DNA of 64,000 nucleotides from an uncultured Prevotellaceae bacterium (GTDB lineage: Bacteria > Bacteroidota > Bacteroidia > Bacteroidales > Bacteroidaceae), in NCBI GenBank assembly GCA_900315075.1, contig OMXV01000003.1:62001-126000 (forward strand), in the 5' to 3' direction. Of the stretch, positions 28,052-37,218 are shown one piece after another. Position numbers and translations under genes: made by a program. The notes below the pieces were generated by a model. The model was not told the DNA's origin. It was given only the letters and a program-made list of their open reading frames with translations, and did not search any database. Each line of letters starts with the position of its first letter. The stretch's first letter is position 1.

Positions 28052-28330
28052 TAACGCTGTTTCTTCAGTTTCTTCGTTCAAAATATCTTCTATATCCAAT
28101 CCATGCTCGGTTCTATACTTCTCTAAAAACTCAGCCCCAGTCATAACCTTACTGTCAGAAGAATATGATGAGTAACTCGATGAAGTTGAGGGGAGAGTAT
28201 AACTATGGTATCTGTACCGATAGTCAGACTTCTGATGGTGGGCTCTATAAATGGCCTTTCCGACAATAACGGGTGACATAATCAACATCGTCACGAAAAT
28301 TCTCTTTACTTTATCTCCAAAAGTATCCAT
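28049..28330 (-). CDS. small membrane protein, unknown function
   Basis: The 93-residue product has one N-terminal membrane segment (about residues 11-27, IFVTMLIMSPVIVGKAIY). A Tyr/Ser-rich linker follows (DYRYRYHSYTLPSTSSSYSSYSSDS), then a short acidic C-terminal segment with MTGAEFLEKYRTEHGLDIEDIL. I do not recognise a family. The GAEFLEKY/IEDIL region looks like an ordered amphipathic pair of helices. The shared terminator at its end and the absence of an overlapping gene support it as a real coding region. Confidence 0.5.
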   Translation of the reverse strand: MDTFGDKVKRIFVTMLIMSPVIVGKAIYRAHHQKSDYRYRYHSYTLPSTSSSYSSYSSDSKVMTGAEFLEKYRTEHGLDIEDILNEETEETAL

Positions 28331-28446
28331 AATAATAAGTTTTTAGTTTTGTTATTTCTATTCATATAGAGTAAGACACAGCATATTTCTATCACCAATT
28401 GGAATAAAAAAAACATGTTGATGGGAAAACGACACTAAATGAATGT

Positions 28447-28484
28447 TATGGAGCGCAGTATGGAGCGCAGGCATCCTCGCCTGC
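28447..28484. repeat. 12-bp tandem duplication with adjoining palindrome
   Basis: TATGGAGCGCAG occurs twice back to back (28447-28458 and 28459-28470) and runs into an inverted repeat, GCAGGC at 28467-28472 with GCCTGC at 28479-28484. The rest of the 28331-28565 gap shows no other feature apart from the terminator. The element could be a REP-like extragenic palindrome. Confidence 0.6.
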
Positions 28485-28506
28485 ATCATATTGACATCCA
28501 CACCTT

Positions 28507-28543
28507 AAAAATAGAGACGCCACAATGTGACGTCTCTACTTTT
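28507..28543. terminator. terminator after the 1804-residue protein gene
   Basis: TAGAGACG (28512-28519) pairs with CGTCTCTA (28531-28538); the interior CAC/GTG can extend the stem. Five A residues at 28507-28511 give a T run on the minus strand, and a T run also follows on the plus strand. It lies 23 bp beyond the stop of the minus-strand gene. Confidence 0.8.
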
Positions 28544-28565
28544 TGTGTTCAGAGGTTTCCTGTCG

Positions 28566-31500
28566 TTATCTGACATAGAATTTCTTGGACTTGCCGTCGG
28601 AGAGGGTGACGATATACACGCCCTCCAAGAGGCTGTTCAAGTTCACCTCGACATGACCGTCGGCGTCGGTCTTTGCCTTGGCCTGCACGAGGCCATTGAT
28701 GGCATAGACTGTCACCACGGCATTCGGCGATGCATTATTCACCGTGAGCATCCGCTTATTCAGGCGAATATCCGTCTTTTGCTCCACCCACTTGTTGCTA
28801 ATTTCAGTGTTGTCGGGCTTGTCCATGTTGAAAATCTGGAACAGCCGTCCCTCATTGTCTGCAAGGTCGTTGATGGTGATATCCACCACCACCATATACT
28901 GCATCTCCTCCTCCGTGAGCCACAACTCGAAGTTCGACTGGTTAATCATGGAGACTTCTCGCATCTCACCATTCACAAGTACCTGAAGTGAACTTATCCT
29001 CACTCCGATGTTATCGGTGATGTTGATGTGCATCAGCCCCGTCTCCTCGTCAAGTAAGGCGGTAATTACCGGAGCCTCCGTGTCGTTCGAGATGGATGTT
29101 CCCATCATGTACGCACCAAGTTTATCCACTTTCAGAGGAGTACCCGCAGGACCAACGTATTGCCATGTCTTGCTACCGGGGGCACTATAATAGACATCCA
29201 AAGGCTGGTCTTCTGGGAATCCGAATGGTGTCAAGTCATCCACACCAACGTTTCCTGTTATTTCGAACTCACCGCGCTGTGTCTTGAAGAGTTCGGTCTC
29301 ACCATTAAACGCTGTCACATTGATTACCTCACTCACTACGAACGTGGTATCTCCCTGTTCAGTGATGCCAAACAGGTCACCTGCAGGATAGTAGTGAGGC
29401 ACTCTGAACTGAACACCATCGTCAAAATTCTGCACACCATCATTGAAGTTGAGCGTGAAAGTACAGATGTTCCTTTGTATCTTCTCACCTAAACGAGGAT
29501 GTCGACCAATAATATACTTCGCATAATTATTGTCGAAATCACCAAGACCATAGTGACACAAACCTTGGCCCATATTGTTTTGGGCATTTTGAGAGTGATA
29601 AAAGCCGCCATTGCCGTCATCGGTGTCATCGTAATAATAATTATAGCGTCCTAATCCGGGTACATCCATTTTAGTATCAATGCCCGCAACAGATCCCGCG
29701 CCATAGACATCTTGCATTCTTCGATACTGTTGTCTCAGTTCGGCTTCATCGTCACCAAAGACATCATCAAATAATTGTCCCAGTTTACGTAGCGGCCATG
29801 ATAAGAACTTCAGCATGGAAGTTGTTGGATGGGCCTCTACAGGATAGAATCTTTTGTCCTCAACGCTATAATAACTAACTGTGGGGAAGTTATCAATGGA
29901 GAGGTTCAATCCCACATCCAATGTGAATTTCATAAATGCCAATTTTTTAAGAGGGATACTGACGGACATCCCAACCTCGGAAGAGAGCGTATTCTCTAAC
30001 TTCACGGCCTCCTTCAACTTGTATCTTGTTGGATCATCGACCATTGAAGCCAATTTATTTAATGCCTCTATTGGTGGATTTTCCCAGAATTCGTAGAAAT
30101 CTGATGGTGAAGCGAACAAATATGAGAAATCCATATTGGGATACACTTTACGTACATATTCAAATGGGGCAACTGTCTGTTGTGCAACTATTGAACCTGA
30201 ATTATCACCCATATACGATGCCCAATCTCCCTTGCTGACAAGTTTGAAAGTGGAAGTATTAGACATGTACCCTTTTGCCTCAAGAGGATCCTCAAGAGAA
30301 GTCCATCCATTATTAATTTTCAATTGATCGAACGACAATTCCCATCCATCGGTCAATGACATTTGATGGGATATTTCCCTCATGGAGCCATTCTCATCGC
30401 ACAATTCCTCTGATTTCGTGGAAAGAGAACTTCTAACTAACGTGGACATATCACTATAGAAGTTTTCCAACTGCGTGGTATAGAATGGATTATTTTTGAC
30501 ACCTAAAGACCACCAACGATGAAGGTCATTCATTAAATTCCCTACTTTAGCACTGGCACTGTATTTTCCTATTGACTTGATAGATGTCGCAGTGCCCATC
30601 AAGGTTTGATTCTTACTGTTATCTTTCTTCTTCAAGTCCCAGTCGAGATTGATAGAATAGTTTTTATCAATTCCCAACTCGCTGGGGAACTTGATAACAG
30701 GTACTGTAAGACCTTTTAGTATAAACCCAGTTCCTGGCCACGCATTAAGAAGTTTTGCAGAATAACCGAATTCACCTCCCATGAACCAATTAGAGGTTTC
30801 TTTTCCATCCCTTTTATACCAAGCCTCCAACGTCTTGATGGCCAGGTCTAATCCCCAATCTGTTTCCTGAGCACGGGCATCACACCAACTCATCACAAAT
30901 CTTGTTAACAAATCCATAGCATCTCCTGTAGTATAACTGCGATGGTAGCCTATTGAAAAGCCAACATTCCCACTTGGTAGAAGGGCAAACAAATCCGATT
31001 TTTTTGCTTTATCTTCTTCACTAAAAAAGCCTAATGAACCTTTTGCACTCGCTTTGAACTTGGCATCCAAGCCAAATTCTTTAAACATACCATTATCATC
31101 CCATTTAATTGAAGTTTTCAATGGGAAGGAAATACTGGCATTAACCTTTCCAAAATCGGCTTTTGCTTTTCCTGAAAAACCAATGTCAAGTGTGAGTTCC
31201 ATCTTTTCGATATTCTCAAAACCACTTTCCTGAGAAGCAGTATTGCCTTCGTGAATTGATAATTTCAACTCACACTCTGAAGGGTCATTAACGAGTTGCA
31301 CTGGCTCGTTGTTCTCTTTCTGCAACTTAGCAAAAGTAAATTTAGCAGTTTCTCCACGCGATGCAATCCCCTGTAAACGAGATGTTGGCATACATAATAC
31401 TGCTATACCATCATCATCAGATGGTTCAGAAAAGAAAGTATCGTGTTTATTTGATGGTCCTGTGACATCAAACTGGATTCTGAAACCCTTTAGGCGGTTG

Positions 31501-33980
31501 CCTTGTTCATCGGTGATGCGGAAATAATAATCCACCTCAGAGCCTTCTGTCACTTCTGCTGGAACGACATCTTTTGTAACATGAATAATCGTTGCCCGTG
31601 TCGCGTCTGTCAGCGCATCATCCGCAATGACGTTTACATACATTGGATTAGTAAACCCATTAGAAGAAACAAAATCGAGAATTATCTCCTCAAATGATTG
31701 ATAATACACACTGATTTGATGTGAGCCCAAGGTTTCTGGTGCCCAATCTTTGGCTGATAATGTGATACGTTGACCAGGCAATAGTGTCACTTGTTGCTCA
31801 TCGAGAACCAAACCGCTATCCATAAGATACAGGATTCCCTTCCAGTTATCACTTCCATCGTTACTCACGGTTGCTTTTACCTCTTGTTTTTCTCCTCGCA
31901 TAACCGTTTCCGGACAGGAAATTGCAGAAACCAGTTTCAAGTTTTTATTATATGTGGGGTCTGCCACCACATTAACAAGTATGTTGTTTGGGGTGCCATC
32001 TTTTGTATTCACAGGGATACCACTGCCTACTCCCCTTTTTAAATAATATAACACAATAGTCTTTGCCCCTATAGTCCGTGGTGTATAGTCACACTCCAAA
32101 ACTTGCGCTGTATTGGACGGTATGTTTATTTTATCCCATTTGTAAACTGGGCCATTGCCCTCTCTCAGTTCGAATGAGCCACTCCATGGGTTGTCACCCT
32201 TGTTGACCACCCATACATTATAGTGGTAACTACGCCCCAAAGTCATAGTTTCAGAACCATTGAAGCCATTGACATTGTGAATGGCAAGATCGGCATTGGA
32301 ATAGCTTTCCTGCTTCGTCTTCACCGCCTTGGATATGCTGCCGCTCCAGTCGCTGTTATCCCGTGGCTTGTTGTTCCTAGCCCGTACTTGGAAGAGGTAC
32401 GAGGTGTTGGGTTCCAAGCCTGTGATTTTTTCAGAGGGTTCAGAGCCGCCGCCGAAATAGACGGAATGGGCATAGTCGCCACCCTCTTTGATGACGCGTA
32501 TGTCGTAGAAAGTAGCCCCCTCTATTTTCCCCCAGTTGGCCGTGAATCCTGTCTCATGGATGTCGGTGGCCTTGAAGGTAGCGGGGTCTGGGGTGGCTAA
32601 TTTCTGGGTGTTGAGGTCAACGGTGAATTTGGAGATGTCGGTCACGCTGTTTTCCGAGGTATTCCAGAATGTCATCTCCAACTCATGTTCGCCGTCGTCC
32701 AAGAAACTGGCGTCGATGGTTCGTTCCACCACAACATCGTTGGCGGGTTCATCCACGAAGTATGTCACGGGGATATCCTCATCGATTGAAATCGTATAAT
32801 AGGTGATCTTCGCGTCGGTGTTCGACTGTGGCTTCACCATGATATGCGCCGTGGTGACGGTGGTGGTTGTTACGCCGCTGTTGCTTCTGCCACGGAAACT
32901 GATACGGTGGTGACCCGCGGAGATGTCGCCGAGATCAAGTTCGTTGACGAAGATATAACCGTCGTGGTCGGAACTTTCCTTGCCGCTGATGGTGCGCACG
33001 GTAGAGCGGTCGCCATCAATCCAGTATTCGAGTTGGGTGGCCTGTCCGGCAGAGAGTCTCAGGATAGGAGTTGATACGACGGCGCTGCATGTGCGTCGGC
33101 TGTTGCTCACGGCACGGCAGTTGAGGCGGTGCAAACCCGGCGAGATGTCGCGCAGGTCGAGTTCACTGATAAAGATATAGCCGTCGCCATCCGAGGCGGG
33201 ATTGCCGTTGAGGGTCTTCGAGTGTGCAATGTCATCGTCTATCCAGTACTCCAGGTCGGTGGCCTGCCCGGCAGACAATTTAAAGAAATTGCTCGATGTC
33301 ACGGCGCTCACAGTGCGGCGGCTGTTGCTCACGGCACGGCAGTTGAGGCGGTGCATCCCCATAGGCACATCGCGCAGGTCGAGTTGATTAATATAGATGA
33401 ATCCATCACCATCGGAGGCAGCATTGCCTGTGAGGGTTTTGGAATTATCGATGTCGTCATCTATCCAATATTCAAGTTGCGAGGCCTGTCCTGCCGACAA
33501 CTTCAAGATAGGTGAAGAATAGATGGCACTCTCCCCTTCGCCCTCCACAGTCAACCTGATGTAAAGTTTATGGAAACCCATCGGGTATTTTGTGTTGTCG
33601 CGAAGGTCGAGGTCCAATGACTGCTCTTCTTCTGTATTGCTGATGATTATACTCTCCCGCTGGTCGATGTTGCCATCAATCCAATACTCCAATATGCTAT
33701 TCTGCGACGCTGTTCGCTTCAGGAAGAGCGAACTGGTAATGGCAGAATATTTCCCATCTGACTGTTTGGCGCGGAAGTTGAACCTATGGATGCCATTGTC
33801 TAAGTGCTCGGTGGCGATACCGAGTTTGACCACCTTGTCAGTACCACTCAGGCTTTTTATGACCCGACCGCTGAAATCATCGTCAAACCAGTATTCGTAT
33901 TTTGACAGCGACTGCGCATACACGAACGTAGGCATCAGGAAGAGCAGGCAGGCAATCCAGTTAATTGTTTTCCTACTCAT
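28566..33980 (-). CDS. 1804-residue secreted multidomain protein with five tandem repeats
   Basis: After the signal peptide (ending FVYAQ), five tandem repeats of 70-74 residues start with YEYWFDDDF or LEYWIDxxI at residues 28, 97, 169, 243 and 317. Repeats 3-5 are spaced exactly 222 bp in the DNA. A fibronectin-III-like domain (FKATDIHETGFTANW) follows at about 465-560, then CARDB-like domains with paired motifs (VNKGDNPWSGSF, VSNDGSDNWKGIL). A large region from about 930 to 1450 is unrecognised. The C-terminus (VTVYAINGLVQ to GVYIVTLSDGKSKKFYVR) resembles a secretion-sorting domain. It is probably a cell-surface or exported adhesin or scaffold. The preceding gene ends 11 bp upstream, so the pair is an operon. 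Confidence 0.85.
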   Translation of the reverse strand: MSRKTINWIACLLFLMPTFVYAQSLSKYEYWFDDDFSGRVIKSLSGTDKVVKLGIATEHLDNGIHRFNFRAKQSDGKYSAITSSLFLKRTASQNSILEYWIDGNIDQRESIIISNTEEEQSLDLDLRDNTKYPMGFHKLYIRLTVEGEGESAIYSSPILKLSAGQASQLEYWIDDDIDNSKTLTGNAASDGDGFIYINQLDLRDVPMGMHRLNCRAVSNSRRTVSAVTSSNFFKLSAGQATDLEYWIDDDIAHSKTLNGNPASDGDGYIFISELDLRDISPGLHRLNCRAVSNSRRTCSAVVSTPILRLSAGQATQLEYWIDGDRSTVRTISGKESSDHDGYIFVNELDLGDISAGHHRISFRGRSNSGVTTTTVTTAHIMVKPQSNTDAKITYYTISIDEDIPVTYFVDEPANDVVVERTIDASFLDDGEHELEMTFWNTSENSVTDISKFTVDLNTQKLATPDPATFKATDIHETGFTANWGKIEGATFYDIRVIKEGGDYAHSVYFGGGSEPSEKITGLEPNTSYLFQVRARNNKPRDNSDWSGSISKAVKTKQESYSNADLAIHNVNGFNGSETMTLGRSYHYNVWVVNKGDNPWSGSFELREGNGPVYKWDKINIPSNTAQVLECDYTPRTIGAKTIVLYYLKRGVGSGIPVNTKDGTPNNILVNVVADPTYNKNLKLVSAISCPETVMRGEKQEVKATVSNDGSDNWKGILYLMDSGLVLDEQQVTLLPGQRITLSAKDWAPETLGSHQISVYYQSFEEIILDFVSSNGFTNPMYVNVIADDALTDATRATIIHVTKDVVPAEVTEGSEVDYYFRITDEQGNRLKGFRIQFDVTGPSNKHDTFFSEPSDDDGIAVLCMPTSRLQGIASRGETAKFTFAKLQKENNEPVQLVNDPSECELKLSIHEGNTASQESGFENIEKMELTLDIGFSGKAKADFGKVNASISFPLKTSIKWDDNGMFKEFGLDAKFKASAKGSLGFFSEEDKAKKSDLFALLPSGNVGFSIGYHRSYTTGDAMDLLTRFVMSWCDARAQETDWGLDLAIKTLEAWYKRDGKETSNWFMGGEFGYSAKLLNAWPGTGFILKGLTVPVIKFPSELGIDKNYSINLDWDLKKKDNSKNQTLMGTATSIKSIGKYSASAKVGNLMNDLHRWWSLGVKNNPFYTTQLENFYSDMSTLVRSSLSTKSEELCDENGSMREISHQMSLTDGWELSFDQLKINNGWTSLEDPLEAKGYMSNTSTFKLVSKGDWASYMGDNSGSIVAQQTVAPFEYVRKVYPNMDFSYLFASPSDFYEFWENPPIEALNKLASMVDDPTRYKLKEAVKLENTLSSEVGMSVSIPLKKLAFMKFTLDVGLNLSIDNFPTVSYYSVEDKRFYPVEAHPTTSMLKFLSWPLRKLGQLFDDVFGDDEAELRQQYRRMQDVYGAGSVAGIDTKMDVPGLGRYNYYYDDTDDGNGGFYHSQNAQNNMGQGLCHYGLGDFDNNYAKYIIGRHPRLGEKIQRNICTFTLNFNDGVQNFDDGVQFRVPHYYPAGDLFGITEQGDTTFVVSEVINVTAFNGETELFKTQRGEFEITGNVGVDDLTPFGFPEDQPLDVYYSAPGSKTWQYVGPAGTPLKVDKLGAYMMGTSISNDTEAPVITALLDEETGLMHINITDNIGVRISSLQVLVNGEMREVSMINQSNFELWLTEEEMQYMVVVDITINDLADNEGRLFQIFNMDKPDNTEISNKWVEQKTDIRLNKRMLTVNNASPNAVVTVYAINGLVQAKAKTDADGHVEVNLNSLLEGVYIVTLSDGKSKKFYVR

Positions 33981-33991
33981 AGCACGTCGTT

Positions 33992-34951
33992 TTACTGTCC
34001 TGCCTTCACACGAATCTTGATATTCAACTTACCAGTTGTATCGGTATGCTCATCCACATGCTTGGCAACAATGTGGGGGACAGGAGCGATTTGGTTGTCA
34101 TTGAAGGGCGTATCACCTGCATAGATGCCAACTTTATTTTCATATTGTTTGTAATCATCCTTAAAATGGAAGTCGGATTTAGGTGAAATTGCTCCATTGT
34201 TATAATTAACATAAACATCGTTCCAATTGACATTTTCACCTAAATATATACAATTATCCCCTACGTGATCCGAAGTGCCCATATTACCTGATGTTATTGT
34301 ATTACTATAATTTGTTAAATCGCCCTGATTGAAACAATTATTGGATACAAAAGATGAATTAATTTCATATGTAGCGCCACCATAGTAAGCATTAAACCAA
34401 CCATTAAAAAAATTATATGAGATGTTACCCCCTGTTACATAACCGACAGACCACATTACATTATTTGTTATTTTGGCAGGAGTCTGATTAAAATTAGAAC
34501 TACTTCTTATATAATTTTGGTTGATTTCAGTTCCTTTACATGTTTGATTATTTACTTGTACTGAATTCAAATTGCAATATCTTATGAGAATATCATCAAC
34601 ACCGATATTAACATTTCCTGTGATATAGCAAGCCATCACAGCACTGCCACCACTTTCCTCATTGAAAAAGAGATTACCTAAAATTGTAGTGACACCATCT
34701 ACATTTTCATTCTTTGTATAGTGTCCTATTCCAATAATCGTCAGTTTTTTGGTAATTTTCACTTCATCGCTGATAGGGAATCCTCCTCCTGGCAGGTAAA
34801 TGACACTGCCGTTGGAGGCTCCTTCAATAGCTTCTTGAAGGGTGCTATACAGCGTGGTTGCGCCGTTGGATGACACCACGGAGATTTGTTGGGCTTGAGC
34901 CACTGCCGACACCATAACGGTCAGGAATAAGGTTAAAAGTAATTTTTTCAT
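33992..34951 (-). CDS. secreted beta-helix-like protein
   Basis: The 319-residue product has a signal peptide (MKKLLLTLFLTVMVSAVAQAQ). The segment TLYSTLQEAIEGASNGSVIYLPGG, then KITKKLTIIGIGHY, is the usual beginning of right-handed parallel beta-helix proteins. The middle is Asn/Tyr-rich with short turns (NNQTCKGTEINQNYIRSS, NNCFNQGDLTNYSNTITSGNMG). No sorting-type tail or pectate-lyase catalytic motif was recognised. It lies 11 bp before the 1804-residue gene and is noticeably more AT-rich than its neighbours. It may bind a surface glycan or partner the giant protein. Confidence 0.75.
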   Translation of the reverse strand: MKKLLLTLFLTVMVSAVAQAQQISVVSSNGATTLYSTLQEAIEGASNGSVIYLPGGGFPISDEVKITKKLTIIGIGHYTKNENVDGVTTILGNLFFNEESGGSAVMACYITGNVNIGVDDILIRYCNLNSVQVNNQTCKGTEINQNYIRSSSNFNQTPAKITNNVMWSVGYVTGGNISYNFFNGWFNAYYGGATYEINSSFVSNNCFNQGDLTNYSNTITSGNMGTSDHVGDNCIYLGENVNWNDVYVNYNNGAISPKSDFHFKDDYKQYENKVGIYAGDTPFNDNQIAPVPHIVAKHVDEHTDTTGKLNIKIRVKAGQ

Positions 34952-34997
34952 AATTTTTTGAGTTTTTAAGTTCTTGAGTTAATAAGTTCTTTAAAAA

Positions 34998-35160
34998 TTG
35001 AAAATTGAAGATTGAAGATGAAAAGTAGTTAAAGAGTAGTTAAAAGGGAGTTAAAGAGTAGTTAAAGGGACAAATGATTAATTGAAAATTTAAAATTGAC
35101 AATTGAAAATTACGCTGCCCTCAAAGCATATCTTTCACCTCTTACTTCTCACCTCTTACC
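34998..35160. repeat. composite low-complexity element, copy 2
   Basis: The order matches copy 1 at 27823: TTGAARA heptamers (34998-35018), four GTTAAAG-type units at 35028, 35039, 35050 and 35061 (11-bp period), the shared linker, and four reversed heptamers TTTCACC, TCTTACT, TCTCACC, TCTTACC at 35133-35160. Copies 1 and 2 are direct repeats bracketing 28018-34951. Confidence 0.85.
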
Positions 35161-35175
35161 TCTAAAAATACACAC

Positions 35176-35411
35176 AAAAAAACGTGGACTAAAACTTCGT
35201 CTATGTTCCTGAGGTATCGGCAAACACCCAACTATCATATACGAGTAAAAGCCCACGCCATAGGCGTGAGCGCTTTGCTTTTACTCTTGATAGTTTCTTT
35301 CAAATTTTGCCGATTTTCAGAAACAAGAATACAAGTTAAACGCTTTTATAATATCAAAAGATGATTATCTGTAGTGTTACATAGGCATAAATAATTTATG
35401 ATGATGTCTCG
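35176..35411 (-). ncRNA. predicted rod-like structured RNA, possibly a 6S-like or leader RNA
   Basis: Positions 35205-35324 fold, as minus-strand RNA, into a long rod: an 8-bp closing stem (GUUUCUGA with UCAGGAAC), 9 bp (AUCGGCAAA with UUUGCCGAU), an internal loop, 8 bp (AACUAUCA with UGAUAGUU), 10 bp (GAGUAAAAGC with GCUUUUACUC) and a 6-bp tip (CACGCC-UAU-GGCGUG). A good promoter lies just upstream at 35418-35449, and seven T residues end the unit at 35182-35176. The segment GUCCACG just before the T run can pair with CGUGGGC of the tip, suggesting an alternative fold. A free RNA or a regulatory leader of the gene at 34951 are both possible. Confidence 0.5.
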
Positions 35412-35417
35412 AAAGTG

Positions 35418-35449
35418 CAAATATAGACATTTTCTCTGAAAACCACAAA
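35418..35449 (-). promoter_or_regulatory. minus-strand promoter for the structured RNA
   Basis: On the minus strand TTTG (35449-35446) and TATATTTG (35425-35418) are 20 bp apart, a full match to the promoter consensus. Transcription would start near 35411, about 87 nt before the closing stem of the RNA rod. Confidence 0.6.
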
Positions 35450-35619
35450 TTTTAAAGTCCAAAAATGCTCACGAATCACACGACACATAACATATTCGTA
35501 AAATTCGGTCGATTCGTTTATTTACATGAATTACCATGAGATTTGTCGAAGACCTAATGACCGAAGGGAGGTAATTGGCCATGAATTGTCATGAAATGGG
35601 AGTGTCGTGAATCTAACAA

Positions 35620-36405
35620 CTAATAACTCACTTCGAGTGCTGCAAAGAGGCGGTCAAGGGCGGCATCGGCATCCCCGTTGGTTTCATTAAGGAGGGTAAC
35701 GAATTTGGAGCCGATGATAGCACCGGCAGCATTTTGCTGGGCAGCTTGTAAGGTCTGAGCATTACTGATACCAAAACCAATCATTCTGGGATTGCGTAGA
35801 TTCATTCGGTCGATGCAGCGGAAATAATCTTGTTTGCTCTCATCGAAACTTTTCTGAGTCCCCGTTATTGCAGCCGAACTAACCATATAGATAAAGCCGT
35901 CGGTATGTTCGTCGATGAAGCGGATACGTTCCTCGCTTGTCTCAGGTGTAATGAGCATGATGACACGCAAGTCGTAGCGATCAGCAATGGGTTTTACAAT
36001 TTCTAGATAGTCTTTAAAAGGGAGGTCGGGAATAATCATGCCACTTACCCCACTATCTACACACGACTTGCAGAAAGCTTCAAATCCATAATGCAAAATA
36101 GGATTGAGGTAGCCCATCAGGATAAGCGGGATATGCACCTGGTCTTTGATGGACTTCAACTGTGCGAAGAGGATTTTCAGCGACATGCCATTTTTCAGGG
36201 CTGTCGTTGCAGCACTCTGGATGACAGGGCCGTCGGCCAACGGGTCGCTGAATGGGATGCCCACTTCTATCATGGCGATGCCACGACGCTGCATGGTAAG
36301 GATAACATCTGTGGTGGATTCGAGTGTCGGACATCCGGCACAGAAATATAGCGAAAGAAGTTTCTGGTCTTTGCTATTGGCGAAAAGTTGATTGATTTTA
36401 TTCAT
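35620..36405 (-). CDS. trpA: tryptophan synthase alpha subunit
   Basis: This 261-residue protein carries IEVGIPFSDPLADGPVIQ, with the catalytic Glu and Asp of TrpA, and later GMIIPDLPFKDY and FGISNAQT. It cleaves indole-3-glycerol phosphate to indole and glyceraldehyde 3-phosphate and passes indole to TrpB. Its start overlaps the trpF end by 8 bp, which suggests coupled translation. It is the last gene of the trp operon. No classic terminator was found directly after it. Confidence 0.97.
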   Translation of the reverse strand: MNKINQLFANSKDQKLLSLYFCAGCPTLESTTDVILTMQRRGIAMIEVGIPFSDPLADGPVIQSAATTALKNGMSLKILFAQLKSIKDQVHIPLILMGYLNPILHYGFEAFCKSCVDSGVSGMIIPDLPFKDYLEIVKPIADRYDLRVIMLITPETSEERIRFIDEHTDGFIYMVSSAAITGTQKSFDESKQDYFRCIDRMNLRNPRMIGFGISNAQTLQAAQQNAAGAIIGSKFVTLLNETNGDADAALDRLFAALEVSY

Positions 36406-37063
36406 GATTAAAAATTTTTATAGTGGTAGAGGTAAGAGGTCTAAAGTCTTTTTCTCTAACCACTGTTAGGAAAGATTTGAGTTTTTGGATGTCTTTAAGA
36501 CCTGGAGAGATTTCGAAGCGGGAGTTGAGGTCGATGCCTATGCAGCGGTCGTGGTGGAAAGCCAAGATGCTATCAGCGTCGTCAGGACCGATGCCACCGC
36601 TGAGCAGGAATGGGGTGCTACCATGGTAGGCCGTAAGTACACTCCAGTCGAATTTCTCGCCATTGCCGCCGACAGCTTTGCCTTTTGTGTCGAAGAGGAA
36701 GTAATCGGCGAGACCTTCAAAGGCTACAGTCTGCACAAGGTCGTCAGGTGTAGCGATATTGAAGGCTTTGATGATGGAGATGTTCTCACGCAATATTTTG
36801 AGCGACTGGATATATTCAGGGGATTCATGGCCATGGAGTTGGACGACATCAAGACCATAGTTATCAATATGGCGTATGATATCATCCATAACACTATTGA
36901 CGAACACACCAACACGCTTCGCATTACTTGGAAGATAGACTGGCCGTTCAGCGACATAACGTCTGGAATGGGGCCAGAAAATGAATCCCATGTAATCGAC
37001 ACCAAGTGCTTCTGTTTGGCGAATGTTTTCGGCATCACGCATGCCACAAACTTTTATGAGCAT
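36398..37063 (-). CDS. trpF: phosphoribosylanthranilate isomerase
   Basis: This 221-residue TIM barrel starts LIKVCGMRDAENI, with the catalytic cysteine, and has GFIFWPHSRRYV, VQLHGHESPEYI and FLLSGGIGPDDAD. It converts phosphoribosylanthranilate to the carboxyphenylamino-deoxyribulose phosphate. The last residues (RPLTSTTIKIFNHE) are encoded by a stretch containing GGTAAGAGG-type repeat sequence at about 36424-36442, so a low-complexity heptamer seems to have become part of the C-terminus. It overlaps trpA by 8 bp. Confidence 0.96.
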   Translation of the reverse strand: MLIKVCGMRDAENIRQTEALGVDYMGFIFWPHSRRYVAERPVYLPSNAKRVGVFVNSVMDDIIRHIDNYGLDVVQLHGHESPEYIQSLKILRENISIIKAFNIATPDDLVQTVAFEGLADYFLFDTKGKAVGGNGEKFDWSVLTAYHGSTPFLLSGGIGPDDADSILAFHHDRCIGIDLNSRFEISPGLKDIQKLKSFLTVVREKDFRPLTSTTIKIFNHE

Positions 37064-37218
37064 TTGATACTACTTATTAGTATAACATAAATGACTACAG
37101 AACTCGACAATAAATTGCACAAATAAGCACGAAGTTCTCTCGGTATTTTTAACACGAAATGCATGAATTAACCATATTCTTTGATTCGTGAATTTAGAGA
37201 GATTCGTTGTCGTTTAAA

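Larger units (their letters stand above)
34952..35619. other. 668-bp gap: composite repeat, structured RNA and promoter
   Basis: No gene was found in this gap between the trpA end and the beta-helix gene. It contains composite repeat copy 2 (34998-35160), the structured RNA (35176-35411) with its promoter (35418-35449), and, at about 35465-35615, a degenerate AT-rich stretch with CATGAATT and ATTCGT words repeated in both orientations. Similar words occur in the trpF-trpC gap. Confidence 0.7.

Noticed and set aside
33592-34020. plus-strand ORFs over the repeat region (also 32223-32600 and 33129-33515)
   Set aside because: They mirror the 222-bp repeats of the 1804-residue protein; the minus-strand frame has the signal peptide and the domains.
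36485-37090. 201-codon plus-strand ORF
   Set aside because: It is antisense to trpF, which has clear catalytic motifs in the other strand; the reading shows no recognisable domain.
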